Positions 1-12,839 of a stretch of 64,000 nucleotides of DNA are shown piece by piece; the first letter of the stretch is position 1, and every line of letters begins with the position of its first letter. Position numbers and translations under genes: made by a program. Below the pieces are notes generated by a model. It saw nothing but the letters and a program-made list of their open reading frames with translations. It had not been told where the DNA came from and searched no databases. This DNA is from Paulownia fortunei (Eukaryota > Streptophyta > Magnoliopsida > Lamiales > Paulowniaceae), in contig CM033115.1 in assembly GCA_019321725.1 (NCBI GenBank), forward strand, positions 930,001 to 994,000, read 5' to 3'.

Positions 1-3000
1 CCAATTTAATGAAATTTATACTAGTTGAGCTCCGCAGAACAGATTCTGGACCAAAAACAAATTGTCAGGACTCTGGCTTGCAATGACTTGATTCTGCAAC
101 ATGCATCAGGATACATGGGGAAGCATAAGACTATAAAGGAGAGCACTTAAAACAGAGTTGAATGCATTCTGTACCTGCACGGCTGCATCTACCATTGCCC
201 GGGCTTTTGTTCTTGAGCTATCAATGATTTCATTTGCATGTGAACCTGATTCACAAGTTTGACATGCAGAACGGTCAAAAGATAATTCATCACCAGGATC
301 AGCAAAATTGGTGCCTGGCCTGGGCCATGCAAGTGGGATGTTTCCTTGATATGTGTTTCGTTGTCTCAAGCAATATAAAGCAGAAGAAACCTGCACCATC
401 CAAAGAAAAAGAAAAAAATGAGCTCTAATATTTGATATTGAAAATCTAAACAAATACCAAAATAAGAAAAAAGCAGTTTTCAATTTCCTGTACGGAGCCC
501 TATACCTGTTCATTGGCTTCATTCAATTGTATAAGTACCGCGGCATATTGCTTTTTAAATGGCTCATAGTCCTTCAAAGAGCTATCACCATCCTTCTGAT
601 TTTCCAGCACATCATCGTTCAGACGCCTCAACTCCAGAACAACAGCTTCCTGCACATAAAGCCCAATAACGCAATGAAATTCTGATAGACATCCAATAGT
701 TAACATGCACCATTAATGGTCTGATGAAAAAGACTCTAATTTTCGAACTACAAATAAAGCCTAACGAAACAACCAAGCAGGATCTGATCATAAAGCAGCA
801 AAGACTGGTGTCTGAACATTTATAAGTCCAAGTATGAATCATCAAACAATCAAGTGAAGAGAACACGTAAACAACGGATTAGCAAGTGAATGCTGATGAC
901 CTTTTTATCAAGAGCACGAGTCAGCTCAGCAAGAGCTTGAACATCAGCTTCCTTTGCCTGGATCTGAGCCAGTGTACTAGGATGAGAATACGCTGTTTGT
1001 TGGTAACTAGCAGTTTCAGCAGACCCAATGCTTGTTTGCACATTAGCATTTGCAGAAGCCACCTGGTGAACCAAATCATACTTGAGATACTCCTGTTTGA
1101 CAATGAATTTATTATCTTCTGCTAGTGTGAACCAGAATATTAAACAAATGCAATCAAGGCAACAGAAATTAAGTTCCAATTAAGAATATTTCAAAAATTT
1201 CTCCAAACACTATTATACAGAATAATTCCGAAAATGTCAGTGACTGCCAAGGTTTGTGTCTGCCTGTGAAGCTAAACACCACTCAGGTAGAAATGATATA
1301 TAATTCAAAAAAATTAGCATGAGAATTTAGGGAGAGATTCATGCCTTTGTCTGCTTCAACAAACTTGCAGGTTTAGCTAATGGGGACAACTGAGAAATAC
1401 CATCGGTGTTATCCACATTGTCACCAGGGCAAAGCTTCAGAAATTCTTGCGCTCGACCATTTATTTTCAGTTCATTGAAATTTTCAAAAAAATTATCAAC
1501 AGCAATTGTTTGTCTCCCAAGCAATGTGGGCATATTCTCGAAAGGATTCAAAGGCATGCAGTCAATGTCCTGCCAATGCAAAGCATTGCATAATCCGACT
1601 GAGAAACAAAAGAAAATAGGAAAAGAATGCACATAGAATAAAGGATGCAGACATCAGTGATTTGTAGAAAACAGCAAATACAAAGCATCAAAAAGTAGCA
1701 GAAGGGCTGATAATGATACGCAATTGGACCAGAAATACATGCATCAAGCATGAAATTCCTAATTTAATTTTTATTAATACAGCTACATTTGATAACATGT
1801 ATGAGATATAAATAGTATAACATGCATACCAAAAAATTGTCCTTGTTTATAGTTGTAGACAGTTTAGAAACTGCAGAAAATTGTGGTACTATGTAGATCC
1901 GAAATGACTTTTTGTGGAAGGGGATAATGAGTAGATTATGCTTCAACTTCTTCATTTGCCTAGTAGGGTCCATGAGCAGATACTTGACATTCAAATTAAA
2001 CCCAAACTTGGATTTTACTTATTTGGTCAAATCAATAAAAAAAAAAAAAAAAAATCCCAGTAAGCGATGAAAAGAACAAGGAGGATCATGGAATGTTTTT
2101 CCAAATGTGCCTCCTTTGTGAGCAATATGAATTAAATGATTACTGAGAAGAAGCAACTAAATGCTAAGGGCTTGATCTGAAAACTACAAGTAATATTCAG
2201 ATTAACATAGTGAAAACTAATCTTAAAAGGCTAAGACAGATGTAGTTAGAGAATTTAGAAAATGGACTCAATAATTTTAGATGATACTGTAACTTAAAGT
2301 GAAAAACATCCACATACAATGAGATCAATGAGATCCGGCCACAAGTCAGGAAGTAGATTACCATGACAAATTCAACCCCAAGCTCATGACGGTCAAATTG
2401 AACCCGACACCTAGAGTGATCAACTGTCAGCACACTTCCATCATGAATCTCCCTTGTTTTTGGATGGATGGCAATGACATGCTGTCCAACTGATAAAGGC
2501 CTTGCGAGGTCGGTCGGCAGTCCTTCCCGAACACCTTCACGAAGCTCAGTGTAATGCTTTCTAACGGAATCTCGATACTGATTAAGCTTCTCCTTTTCTT
2601 CCTTCAGGAACTGCTCTGAAAATCGTCGTGGCTTTCCAAGAGAACTGCTTTAACATTAGAGTAAACAGTGATGCATTGTTAACATGCTTCCATCCATCAA
2701 GGTTAATATGATCAACAGCAAAAAAATGAACTTTTTTTTAAAACATAAAGACATATATACCTTCTTATGACACCCCATTCTACACGAGTTAATCTTGGCA
2801 CATGACCCAATCCAACATGATACAGATATTCAACGAACTCCCTTTTCGCAAACCAAGGATAATCAATGGCACTGTAGAACCATTCATAAGTGCACCATCT
2901 CCTTAGACGAGGATTCGTTAAGCAACTGGACAGTTTTTCCTGTATGACAGAATACAGACAATGAAATTCAGTACTTGACTAATTTAACTTCCGGATTTGA

Positions 3001-6000
3001 AGGAATTGGTAAAAATTAAACCTTTAAATTAAATGATCTGTCATGGAGAGAAGCAATCGGCAGATTACTATGGTCATTTGAGATTTTATCAGGAAATTTC
3101 AAATCTTTCTGAACTTGTGGTTTTTTGAGGTCCATCTTACGCCTGCTCCTAACTTTAGTTGGTAAGTTAACCTGGTTAACCACAGGAACCTGTACAGCTG
3201 ATTGGGCTGAGTCACTCGCTTCTTTTCTTAGATCAGCACTGGAAGAATTTTCTGAATTTTTCATCAAATTCGGCGAACCACTTTGTGAAGATTTCTTACT
3301 CTTGGTCATTAGCTTCTTCCCTGCATCTCCAGCCTAGAGGAAAGAAATATCATAATCCATAGAGCTCTCAACTATTGAAGGAAACTGTTTGGCAGATGAA
3401 TACCGTATTATAGATCAAAAAGAATGTACCTTGTAATGACTATATTATCTCGATAAAGAGAAGTTCAAACCAATAAGAAAAGTAGAACATTGCAGCATCA
3501 ACGAACACCAAAAATTTACTAAAAGAATACTCAAATTCCAGGTTTCACAATTTCAAAATTTAGGAACTGTATACTTAATATGTTCCGGTTTAAAAAGAAG
3601 AATTTAGAAGCTCCATTATTTCTGAAAGTCATAATGTTACATAAAAAAGGTACATTATAGAGCATAAAGTTGAGTACCTCAACCCCAGGAGATTCACTAA
3701 AATTAATATCAAGATGAGCTTCAGTTTTTTGAATCTGCAAAAATTTATTCGTGTAAAATAATCATGCCAAAAATCTGTTTCAAAACAATGTTGAGCAACA
3801 GAAAGAGAAGTTTTATGTTTACCTGTTTTATGTCTACCTTAGACAATTGCATCTTTTGTTTTTTTCTTCTTGTTTTGGTAATAGACTGATGAGGATCCTG
3901 TTTTTCTTCAGGAACAGAACTAACATAAAAAACAGAAGCTTTTCCAGGTCTTGATGTTTTACTGGAAGCAACTTCAGAACTTGATATTGACTGATACCCT
4001 TTCATTCTTACCCCTGGGTATCTACGTTTTCCTTTTTGCTGGTTCATGGGCAGAGCTTCTGATGACACCAACTCATCAACATGATCATCATCTTCATCTT
4101 TAAACTGCAGCCTTGAATCTGATGAAAGGGAAACTATGTGAATAATTATGACCAGAAACAATATAATTCGTTATGTAAATGCTGATGACTAAGAAATCAA
4201 ATAATGGTATTAATCAATGCAGATATAATGCATAAACTGCATAATTTCATCAAATGGAAACATCTCTTCCTCCAAAACCCCCCCACACCCCCTCCAAAAA
4301 AAAAAAAAAGAAAGGAATTTGAAATTTCCAAAAGTGATGAATCTGCTTACAAGTCAGACAAACATGCCCCAGACTGCAAATGATTGCAAACCACACAAGT
4401 TTCACCTCAAATTTAACTGCTTGATGGAAAAATTAAATTTGAAAAACACTATATTCAATAAATATTTTCTGAGGCAATATCATCAATAGAATCCTAAAGT
4501 TCTAGCAAATTCTGAGGGAATTTACCAAAAGGACGAATTAAGTACATGCAGTGAATCTCAGCCATTCATAAATTATTTAAAATAGGAAAAAGTGGATGTA
4601 GATTACTTACCATCTTCATTTTCTGTTGGCATCATCAATGACAAATCGGCCAGAGTTTGCAGGGCATCAAAGGCAGGAGCTTCATCTAAAAAGATCAAGT
4701 ATATCTTAATCTAAAAATAATGGCAAATAAAATAGCATATGCTATGAAAATACTATTCCCTAAGACCAAATAATTCTTCAAGAGGAAAAGGACTGCAGTC
4801 TATACGATGATATGTCTAGTCTCTCAAGTGCTAAAAACTCAGGTACCTAAGATATGCAATATCTCCACATTCAACACGGTGTTTGATCTATGTAATAATT
4901 ATCTTGTGAGGAAGATTCTCATGTATTATAAATGTATTTTGTAACACCTAGAGATTTGATACAAGAGAAAAAAGAAGAAAAGCAGAAAACAGAATTTTAT
5001 TATATTATATCATTTCGGAAAGGGGCAAAGTTCCCATGACCTCAGATACCAAATGACATACAAGACAATGGCCCAAAGTGACAAAGATTTGGAACATAAT
5101 ACAGAAAAAAATGAAAAGACTAATCATACCTCTTCTAAAAAGAACCTTTTTGGTCTTCTTTCTCTGACTCTGCATGGAGGACCTAGAAATCATGGCGTCG
5201 GTGACCTCCACATCAAGCTTGCCTCTCGTTGCACCAAACCTTTGACCTTCTTCTGTTCCACTACATTCTTCCTTGATGTCATCCAAATGATTCTCACTAT
5301 TATTATCAACTTCAAACTTCCTCCCTTCAAGTTTTCTTGCCTTCTCTCTCACTGTACCAATGCTTATAGATTCCATCATGGAAGGCTTATACCTAGACAA
5401 CTCACCAGTGTCAGCCTCTGTGCTTCCTTCTAAATCTTCTTCATCCATGTCAGCAGCCAAGATCTTGGTATTGGCCATTTCTGCTAGAGAATGCTGTAAC
5501 CAAGACTAGGTCTATAAGTTGAGTGAAAGGAATAATGTTTCTGAAAATCAGGTCAAACCATTACCTTTCTTTGAGCATGCCTAAAAGGTGATGACATAAC
5601 ACTTTCAGCTCTTTTACTTGGTGTTCGAGAAATCTGGGGAGAACCACCTCTTTGTGATGCCTCTGCCAAAGCTATGGCTATTTCATGAGCTACTTCATCA
5701 TCATTGGCATTAGCTTTTAGTTTCAAGCCTTGCCTGGTAGGAGAAACATATTTTTCCCCATTAATATTTTCGAATGAAAATGAAACAGGGAACCTTGGCG
5801 TCCTTTTCCCAACAGGACAAGGTCGGCTTCCTGAAGAAAAATCAATAATTGTCAATTGCAGTGAGGCCAAAGAAACAATAATTTGTGCACATAGTAAGAT
5901 AACCATCAAATTAAGGATTGAACATGTATGCCCTTCCATGGGCCAGTAAAGGATTTGGCAATTAAAAAATTGAGGGATATCCAGGGAATTTCTTATGCAT

Positions 6001-9000
6001 ACAAGGATATTTAGGTACAAACTAATAATCCAGAGTGGGCATGTAAATATTCTGAAAACTGTAACATACATGCTCGTGCATTTTGAAGTTTTGTGTATTT
6101 GTATGTGCCTTCTCTCACACGTAGGTGGTCTAAGTATGAATGATACAGAATCCATGCAGCAAAGACATGTGGAGCCAAACAAAGGTTCAGCCTGTAGAGA
6201 GGGACTTTGCGCATAACCATTCATATTCCAAAATTTGATTTAACTTTGTTTCAACATACCTCCCGAGCGTTTCTTCTTTAACAATGACAGGCAACCATAA
6301 TCTGGTGCAACAGTATGGGAATGCAAAACAAATTGGTCATCAGATGCTTTAGAGGTAGCAGGCTGAACTTTGCCACGAACACGCTTCTGAGTCTTTCGAG
6401 ATGATCCTGCTCCATCGTTGCTTTCTTGGTCACTGTCACTTCCTGCCTGTCAAGCCAACATCAACTTGACTTAGTATGCACACGCATCACAAGAAGCCAG
6501 TAACTGTGTTCAACAACATATACCTATTGTAACTTGAAAGGTGTATGATTTTCCATGCACACAAGCCTAAGATTTATGAGCTGCAGATGCTACTGAATTC
6601 AATTGATTACAATTACAAATTTTGAACAAGAACACAGAGATCAGGAAGTCAACAATAAGCCATGCCATATAATTGGAACTCCAAATTATTTGTTAGTTTG
6701 CTATAGTCTTTTCAAATCAAACGCCACTTTTACTGCAGAGAAATGGACAGAGAATATGCATATAGAGACAGCCGGGAAGCGCACATGCATTGGGTTTGGA
6801 GTATAGAAATAAAGAGTTAAACAATTCCTAGCTGCTTGTACCAATATTTGCACAAATATTCATATTCTAAAGAACTGTTCAGCCCTTCATAACATGAATT
6901 TGACAGCAGACTTTTTGTTTGTAAATATTCAGCTTGCTCTCTGAATTAAAATACTCTCACCAAATTGCTGTAATGATCAGTCATCATAGCAATCAGCCCA
7001 GCTGCAGAAGCAGTTCCATGGGGAAGAGATAAGTACGCCTGACATTAAAAAGCAGAAAATAGTTAAAACACTTCAGTATAGTTGAAGCATGCGTGTGTGG
7101 GGCCTCATTTGGATTTTCTTTATCATGAAAATTTGCAAATTCCAGAGTTAAGCTTAGTTTTTTGTTAAATTACAAGTGCTCGCCAAATTTTTAGTTAAAT
7201 TACAAGTCCTCGTCCATTAGAATGTGAAAGACCCATCTACCAATTCAGGTTTAATAGTTTACTGCCACACTAATTTCCAGTAGCAATTTGGTGATCTATA
7301 TAACAAGAACCGAGAATGACTTGGTTATTTATGTAACAGACTGTCCAGTTTTCTGTTCCCCAAGGGCCTACTATGTCTCACTACTATGCATAAGACACAG
7401 ACTTCCTAAAATCTTATTCATTTCACTGTTCTACATGCTATCATTGTCAAAACTCTCAAGTCACAACTGTGGAGCTATTTCACAATTATTGCAACTATAG
7501 ATATGTGATAAATAACATTATCTGATGTCAACATCTTAAAGTTCTAGATTTTACTGCCAATGGATCTTTAAAAGTAAAGTTAATTTATACTAGAATCAAT
7601 TTAATCATAGACCATGTAGAGTTGTGCTTTCTAGGCATAAAATGGCTGTTTGAAGCAACAACAGGCCATCAATAGGTGAGGTAAGATTGATCTTTTGAAA
7701 TAAGACAGAAGTGATCTAGTCATTACTGTCGTATACATAAATCAAAGACCAAATTTACCCTATTCATTGTGTAAAGGGCCTCCACCATTTCCAAAGATCG
7801 ATTTCTCACAGCACTGACAATCTGTAACCATACAAAACAGCAAAACCAATCTGTTAGCAAGCAAACAGATTATTTCATAAAGTAGGGCAATCCCTGATTA
7901 ATCCATGGCAAGAATCACACCAAGCGCAGCTTTGCGTGTTATTTTGTTATTATCGTTATTGAGATATAGGTACTCGCAGCAATTTTATAAAGATCGGATT
8001 ATTCATACGGAAGACATTTTTAATTAACAAATTCATACCATTCATGCACGTGACTCCTTATCAATTGATCTAATATAAAGTTGAACTAACCTTTTTCCAA
8101 TCTTTACCATACTTTCGGTAAGCATCATAAAAACGAGTTAGCTCTTCCATGGTCCATCGAGGCCCAAGCATGTCGCACAACTTTCTTTTCTGGAAAAAAA
8201 AAAAAAAGAAAGAAAAAGGAAATGGTCAATCTATTGATGTAAAGATGCCCAACCAGCAGTTCTTTGAGCTACATACATGTTGCAAAAGGAAAAAAAAAAA
8301 AGTATTACTGAATTAAGGAACATAACAACCGTACATGGCTGTACAAAATTCTCAGCGGGACATCATGCCAGATACATGCAGCTTATTATAAGAACTCAAG
8401 CTGCCAATAATCCTTGAAATGACAATTTGGGTGTCTTAAAACAAGTTTCACACTAGACTGAACAGCCATTTTTATTTGTCAATGTTGCATGCATAACAAA
8501 TGAAACAAAATATCAGTATATAAATGTTCAAATGGACCCATCATTTATAGACAAACTTCAAAAATTGTTGCAATTCATTGCACGTGTAAGCTTTGGCTCT
8601 TCTTTCTGAGTGATGAACCTAGGCAGAGGACAAACCCCAATAATAAAAGATCTTGTTGTAGAGTTCTTGAAAAGAACTTTCCACTATTCTACAAATGGCA
8701 AGTCTGTCTCACGTGAACGGCAAAAAAAGGAATGTAAAACTAACCCGTGTATCTCTATAAGGTAGCAGATCAAGAAATTTTATACAGCAATAAAATGATG
8801 TAAGGCATTTCAATAACAATTTGAGAATGTTTTGATAATGATGAGAGACTTCAAGATAGAAGTTTCTATTAGGTCATTGCCCCATGGGAAACTATACATG
8901 AAAAAGAGAGAACCATAAACCCTTCAAGAAGAAAATAACCATTAAAGATACGTTTTGCTCGGCAAGGAGTGGGTTTAGACAATTTAATTACACCAGGAAA

Positions 9001-9125
9001 CTGAATAATTACACCAGAAATCTCACCCGGCTATTGCTTCTTTTAGCACTATCACCATCTTTGCTAGGAGATACTTCATCGATATACCGCCTATTCACAC
9101 TTCTAGATTTTCTTGTCGGCCCCAT
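1..9125 (-). CDS. ALY: ALWAYS EARLY (LIN-9 family) protein, 3' end beyond window
   Basis: This is a homologue of animal LIN-9/Drosophila Aly, chromatin-associated subunits of the DREAM/MuvB complex that controls cell-cycle and differentiation genes. I read these coding exons on the minus strand: 9027-9125, 8091-8189, 7759-7821, 6961-7038, 6260-6446, 5565-5830, 5130-5493, 4611-4685, 3823-4118, 3678-3734, 3022-3333, 2761-2939, 2362-2644, 1345-1569, 901-1092, 506-649, 175-390 and about 22-93. They join in frame to about 1069 residues. A SANT/Myb-like domain lies at about 36-90 ([20 protein letters not shown]). The DIRP domain lies at about 633-692 ([18 protein letters not shown]), followed by the ALY block [24 protein letters not shown]-9 coiled coil follows at about 910-990. 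All introns are GT-AG except the one after 1345, which needs a GC donor. The last exon either splices at 21 or reads into a TAA at 16-18; Arabidopsis relatives continue with a further conserved block, so truncation by the window is likelier. Family assignment is firm; which ALY paralogue is not. Confidence 0.95.
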
Positions 9126-10300
9126 TATCAGCTAAACCAAGAACCAAGACACAAGTAGCAAAGAAAATCAGAAAATTAAGAAAAATAATAAAGGTACACT
9201 GTTAACAATTGTAAATTGCTGAACTTCCTTATATTTATTTATTGAACCCCAACAATTTATCATCTTGAAGTATCACTTTTCAATTTCCCTCCAAAAATTA
9301 ATTTGAGACCATGTCATTTGAACAATTATCCAAAAGCACAAGTAAAAAGGCGCCAAATAAATTTACATTCAGAAGAGTTCTATAACAACCACTGAAGAGT
9401 AGAAGGAGAGCAACAAAAAAGCAAACATGCACTGTTGAATCCCACTTCCACATCTAAAATTAGTTTGAAATTGAAATTTAATTAAGACCATGCGAGATAA
9501 GCAAATAAAAACAATATACGCCATATAATTTCAATAGCCAAACCATAAGAATCAAACCACCCCAAAAAGCAATTTTTATGCCATAAAAAAAAAAAATGAA
9601 TATGCACAGAGAACTAGCCAGAAAAGTAATCAATTTTTTCGGAATAACTTGAAACAGAAAAATCACCACACAATTTAAATTTAAATTCCAAAGTTAAAGT
9701 AAATGATAGCTCCAATTTTACATTCAACACAGATACCACCACATGCGCACACACACACACGCACGCACACACAAAGTTCATTCAAAACCACACAGCTAAA
9801 AGAACTCTTCAAAATTCAAAATTAAACATACTTCAAATACTCAAATCAACAACCTTTACAATTTTCCAGCAAAATCACACGCATAAAATGAAATTTACAA
9901 TTAACTAACCAAGCTTAGTCAGATGCAAAACAATATACAAATTCGCAGCAAAAGCAAACAAAAAATAAAAATAAAAATGCAAAAAACGACACCATTGATC
10001 AATGATAATCGGCAAAACAATCACCTAAAAAAGAATAAAAAACCAATCACTTCAAAGTCCAACTATCTAAAACTCAAATTCAAATCGTTAAAAACGAAAT
10101 TAAGACAAAAAAAAAAAGCACGCCTTTTTTCTTCTTTACCTCTCCAATAAATTCAATCACCGCATTGCAGAAAGCTTCAGATTTGAAATTTATGAAGGAT
10201 TGCTAACGGAAGAGATGAGATTACGATATTTTGAGAGAAAGTGAGAGCTTTTAGAGAGAGAAAGGAGAGTGTTTTAGAGAGAGGGAGGTGGGAAGAATTA
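9126..10300 (-). promoter_or_regulatory. ALY 5' leader with probable leader intron, and promoter
   Basis: On the minus strand a CT-rich stretch (10224-10290) looks like the start of the transcript. A good donor, GAGAG followed by GTAAAG, lies at 10139-10138. A TTTAG acceptor lies just before the start codon near 9133. A non-coding first exon of about 150 bases and a roughly 1 kb leader intron are therefore inferred. A CA-rich microsatellite at about 9748-9773 lies inside the putative intron. No strong TATA box was seen. The splice sites are visible; their use is inference. Confidence 0.5.
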
Positions 10301-12248
10301 TGAATTTATTATTTTTATTTTTTTGGGGTAATAACCGCGAAACTCTACTCTTTGTATTTGTACTTGTGTTCAGATTTTGGTTCTTCAAAGGGCTGTTTAA
10401 CTGCACATGCAGTCCCTATAATTGAATGATATTTTCATTCTAGTCCCCAAATTATTAGTTTTCCCACTTCTAGTCTATCTATTTTTGAATTCATTGGTCA
10501 TTGGTCCCTATGCTGACTTTTTGTTTGGATTCAGACTTTAGTAAAAAGATGAAAAATGAAAAGTAAATTTAATAAAAGATAATTTCGTCGTATTTTTCTT
10601 TTTAAATAAATAGTTTAATAAAACATACGTTGTTCATTTTTGTTTTCTAAGAAAATAATCCATAATATATAATAAAAAAATTAAAAATAAATTATCAAAC
10701 ATTTCTTATTTTCATTTCACGTACGTTTTACCTTCATATTTTCCTTCAAAACTAAACAAAAGAAAATAATTTTTTTCAATACTTTCTTTGCTCAAATTCA
10801 AGATTGAAATGGAGCGCAAGAAACTCTATATTTCACGCACAATTTTATTCTTATAAAGTAAAATAATTTAGTTGAAAATTGTATATTAGATTAGTATTTA
10901 TGATTTATTTTTTGTATTTTATACATATATTTCCTCACATATTATATAGTATACTATTTGAAACAATTTATTCGTCAATAGACACAAAATACATAAATGA
11001 TCATTAATTTTGGACTAACATAAAATTATTTAATTTTTAAAATACAATCTAAAATAATCCCACATACAACTAGTTAAATTTATAATTCATCTACTCATAA
11101 AATGGCATGCATTGGTTATTTAAAATGTGGCTTATATATATTTATAGTAATTCGTATTTTTATATTTAATGTTCAAAGGCGGAAGCACAATTTTATATTA
11201 TAAAGTTTAAATTAGTTTAAAGTCTGAAGAATATAACATAAAAGTAACAAAAAGACAAAATTGCCACTTTGCTCAAGATGGACAATAATTTGGTACTTAG
11301 CCGAATCAATGCCCTCACAATTTGGATTTGGACTTTTGAGGCCCAAAAGCTTGTGGGCTTTGAATTTTAATTTGAATCCTTTCAACTCTGAAAGACCATA
11401 TTCTCATAGAAACTTATTTCAACAACACACCAACACTCATATGGGCTTAATTTCAACTTATTTTCACAATATTAAAATTGGCATATTATTTCAAATATAA
11501 GATAATAAAGCCTATAACCATCCCACTACAAGAGGGTAAAGATGGAATTATATATGGCATTAAATAATTTGTTACATTGCATTACTTATATTATTTGCGC
11601 AAGTTTTAAACAGAGTAAATAATTCGTGATTCAGATCATTTTATTGTGTCAACATTAATGGTACATAATTTATAGACATATATACACATGTACGATAGAC
11701 TAAATTCCCCACGGAACATATTGGAGGATGGCAAATTCCAATCACCACATACTTAGATGACAATTTGATACGAAGGGGTGATACCATATCAAAAAATTCT
11801 TAAGAAGTATCGATCAATCACCTTGTGTAGGTGGACAACATATAATCTAGTCAAAAACCCACTAAGGTATTTTTAATAAAGTATGTTTGGAAAATAATCG
11901 AGCAATCCAAATGAGGAAATAGAAATTGTAGCTCGAGGTATGTTATTTTATATCGTAGTTTAATTTACAAAATAAATTCAAGATTCTATGATTATCTCTA
12001 ACATTCACAGGTGAAGACATCAACATATGAGCTGAACTTCAAGTGTTCTTAAGAAGCTGTCAATTGGGCTTGGACATAGGTCTTTTTACCTTGGTTTTTA
12101 CACTTCACTTGGGTAATCAAATGTTTGTAGTTAAGGTATTTTGATGCCACCACCTTAATGAACACTCACACTAGCAAGTATTAATTTTGTTAATTTTGTT
12201 ATTGTATAATGATCTTAGATAGTAGTAAAATCTTGTAATAAACACTAT
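10301..12248. other. Intergenic, AT-rich, no gene seen
   Basis: This spacer lies between the ALY promoter and the 12.2 kb MITE-like element. It is very AT-rich, and ORFs are short and without family resemblance. A possible small inverted-repeat element lies at 10515-10767 and is listed separately. Nothing else could be supported. Confidence 0.6.
10515..10767. repeat. Possible MITE with degenerate terminal inverted repeats
   Basis: The left end (TTTTTGTTTGG, then a GAAAAATGAAAAG tract) resembles the reverse complement of the right end (CTTTTGTTTAG, then AAAATATGAAGG). The ends are imperfect and low in complexity, and I could not define a target-site duplication. The call is tentative. Confidence 0.3.
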
Positions 12249-12839
12249 GGGAATGTTTATTTTTTATTTCAGTGGAAATTTTTCCAATTTTTACTATTTC
12301 AAATGTATAAATCATGCTTATTTATTTAATCTTATTAAAAATAATTTATTTTATCTTTTAAATTTTCCATTCAAAATACTTATCAATCATATTCCCCTCA
12401 TTTTTAAACTTATTCTTACACAATATCAATCAATCTTTTCGTTTTAATCAACTCATTTCTCCCTACAAATATATATTCTTTCATTAATATATTTTTATTA
12501 TTATCTACATTAATAATACGAGATCCATAACTACCCACTAATTATTTTTAACATATTTTTATTATCAATTACATTATTACTGTAGGGTCCACCACTTAAA
12601 ATTTATTTTATTAAAATATCTAACTCACATAAAATATTAATCGTAGATCATACCACTATCAAATAATTTAATATTATATATATAATTTGAAAATAATTTC
12701 ATTAAAAATAATAAACTAAACATAATTTTATATTTAACCCTATAAACTGCATATCTAAAAATAATTATTCGAACATATTTTCAATATTACACGAAATCAA
12801 TAAAATTTATCTCAAAATACTAGAAATAAAAATTCTCCC
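12249..12839. mobile_element. MITE-like element, about 590 bp
   Basis: The left end reads GGGAATGTTTATTTTTTATT. The reverse complement of the right end reads GGGAGAATTTTTATTTCTAG. They form imperfect terminal inverted repeats around an AT-rich interior with no coding capacity. The flanks read TAT on the left and TAA on the right, so the target-site duplication is uncertain. This looks like a non-autonomous DNA transposon; the superfamily is not assigned. Confidence 0.5.

Noticed and set aside
12247..12447. 66-codon ORF
   Set aside because: It lies inside the left arm of a MITE-like element and reads as T-rich translation.
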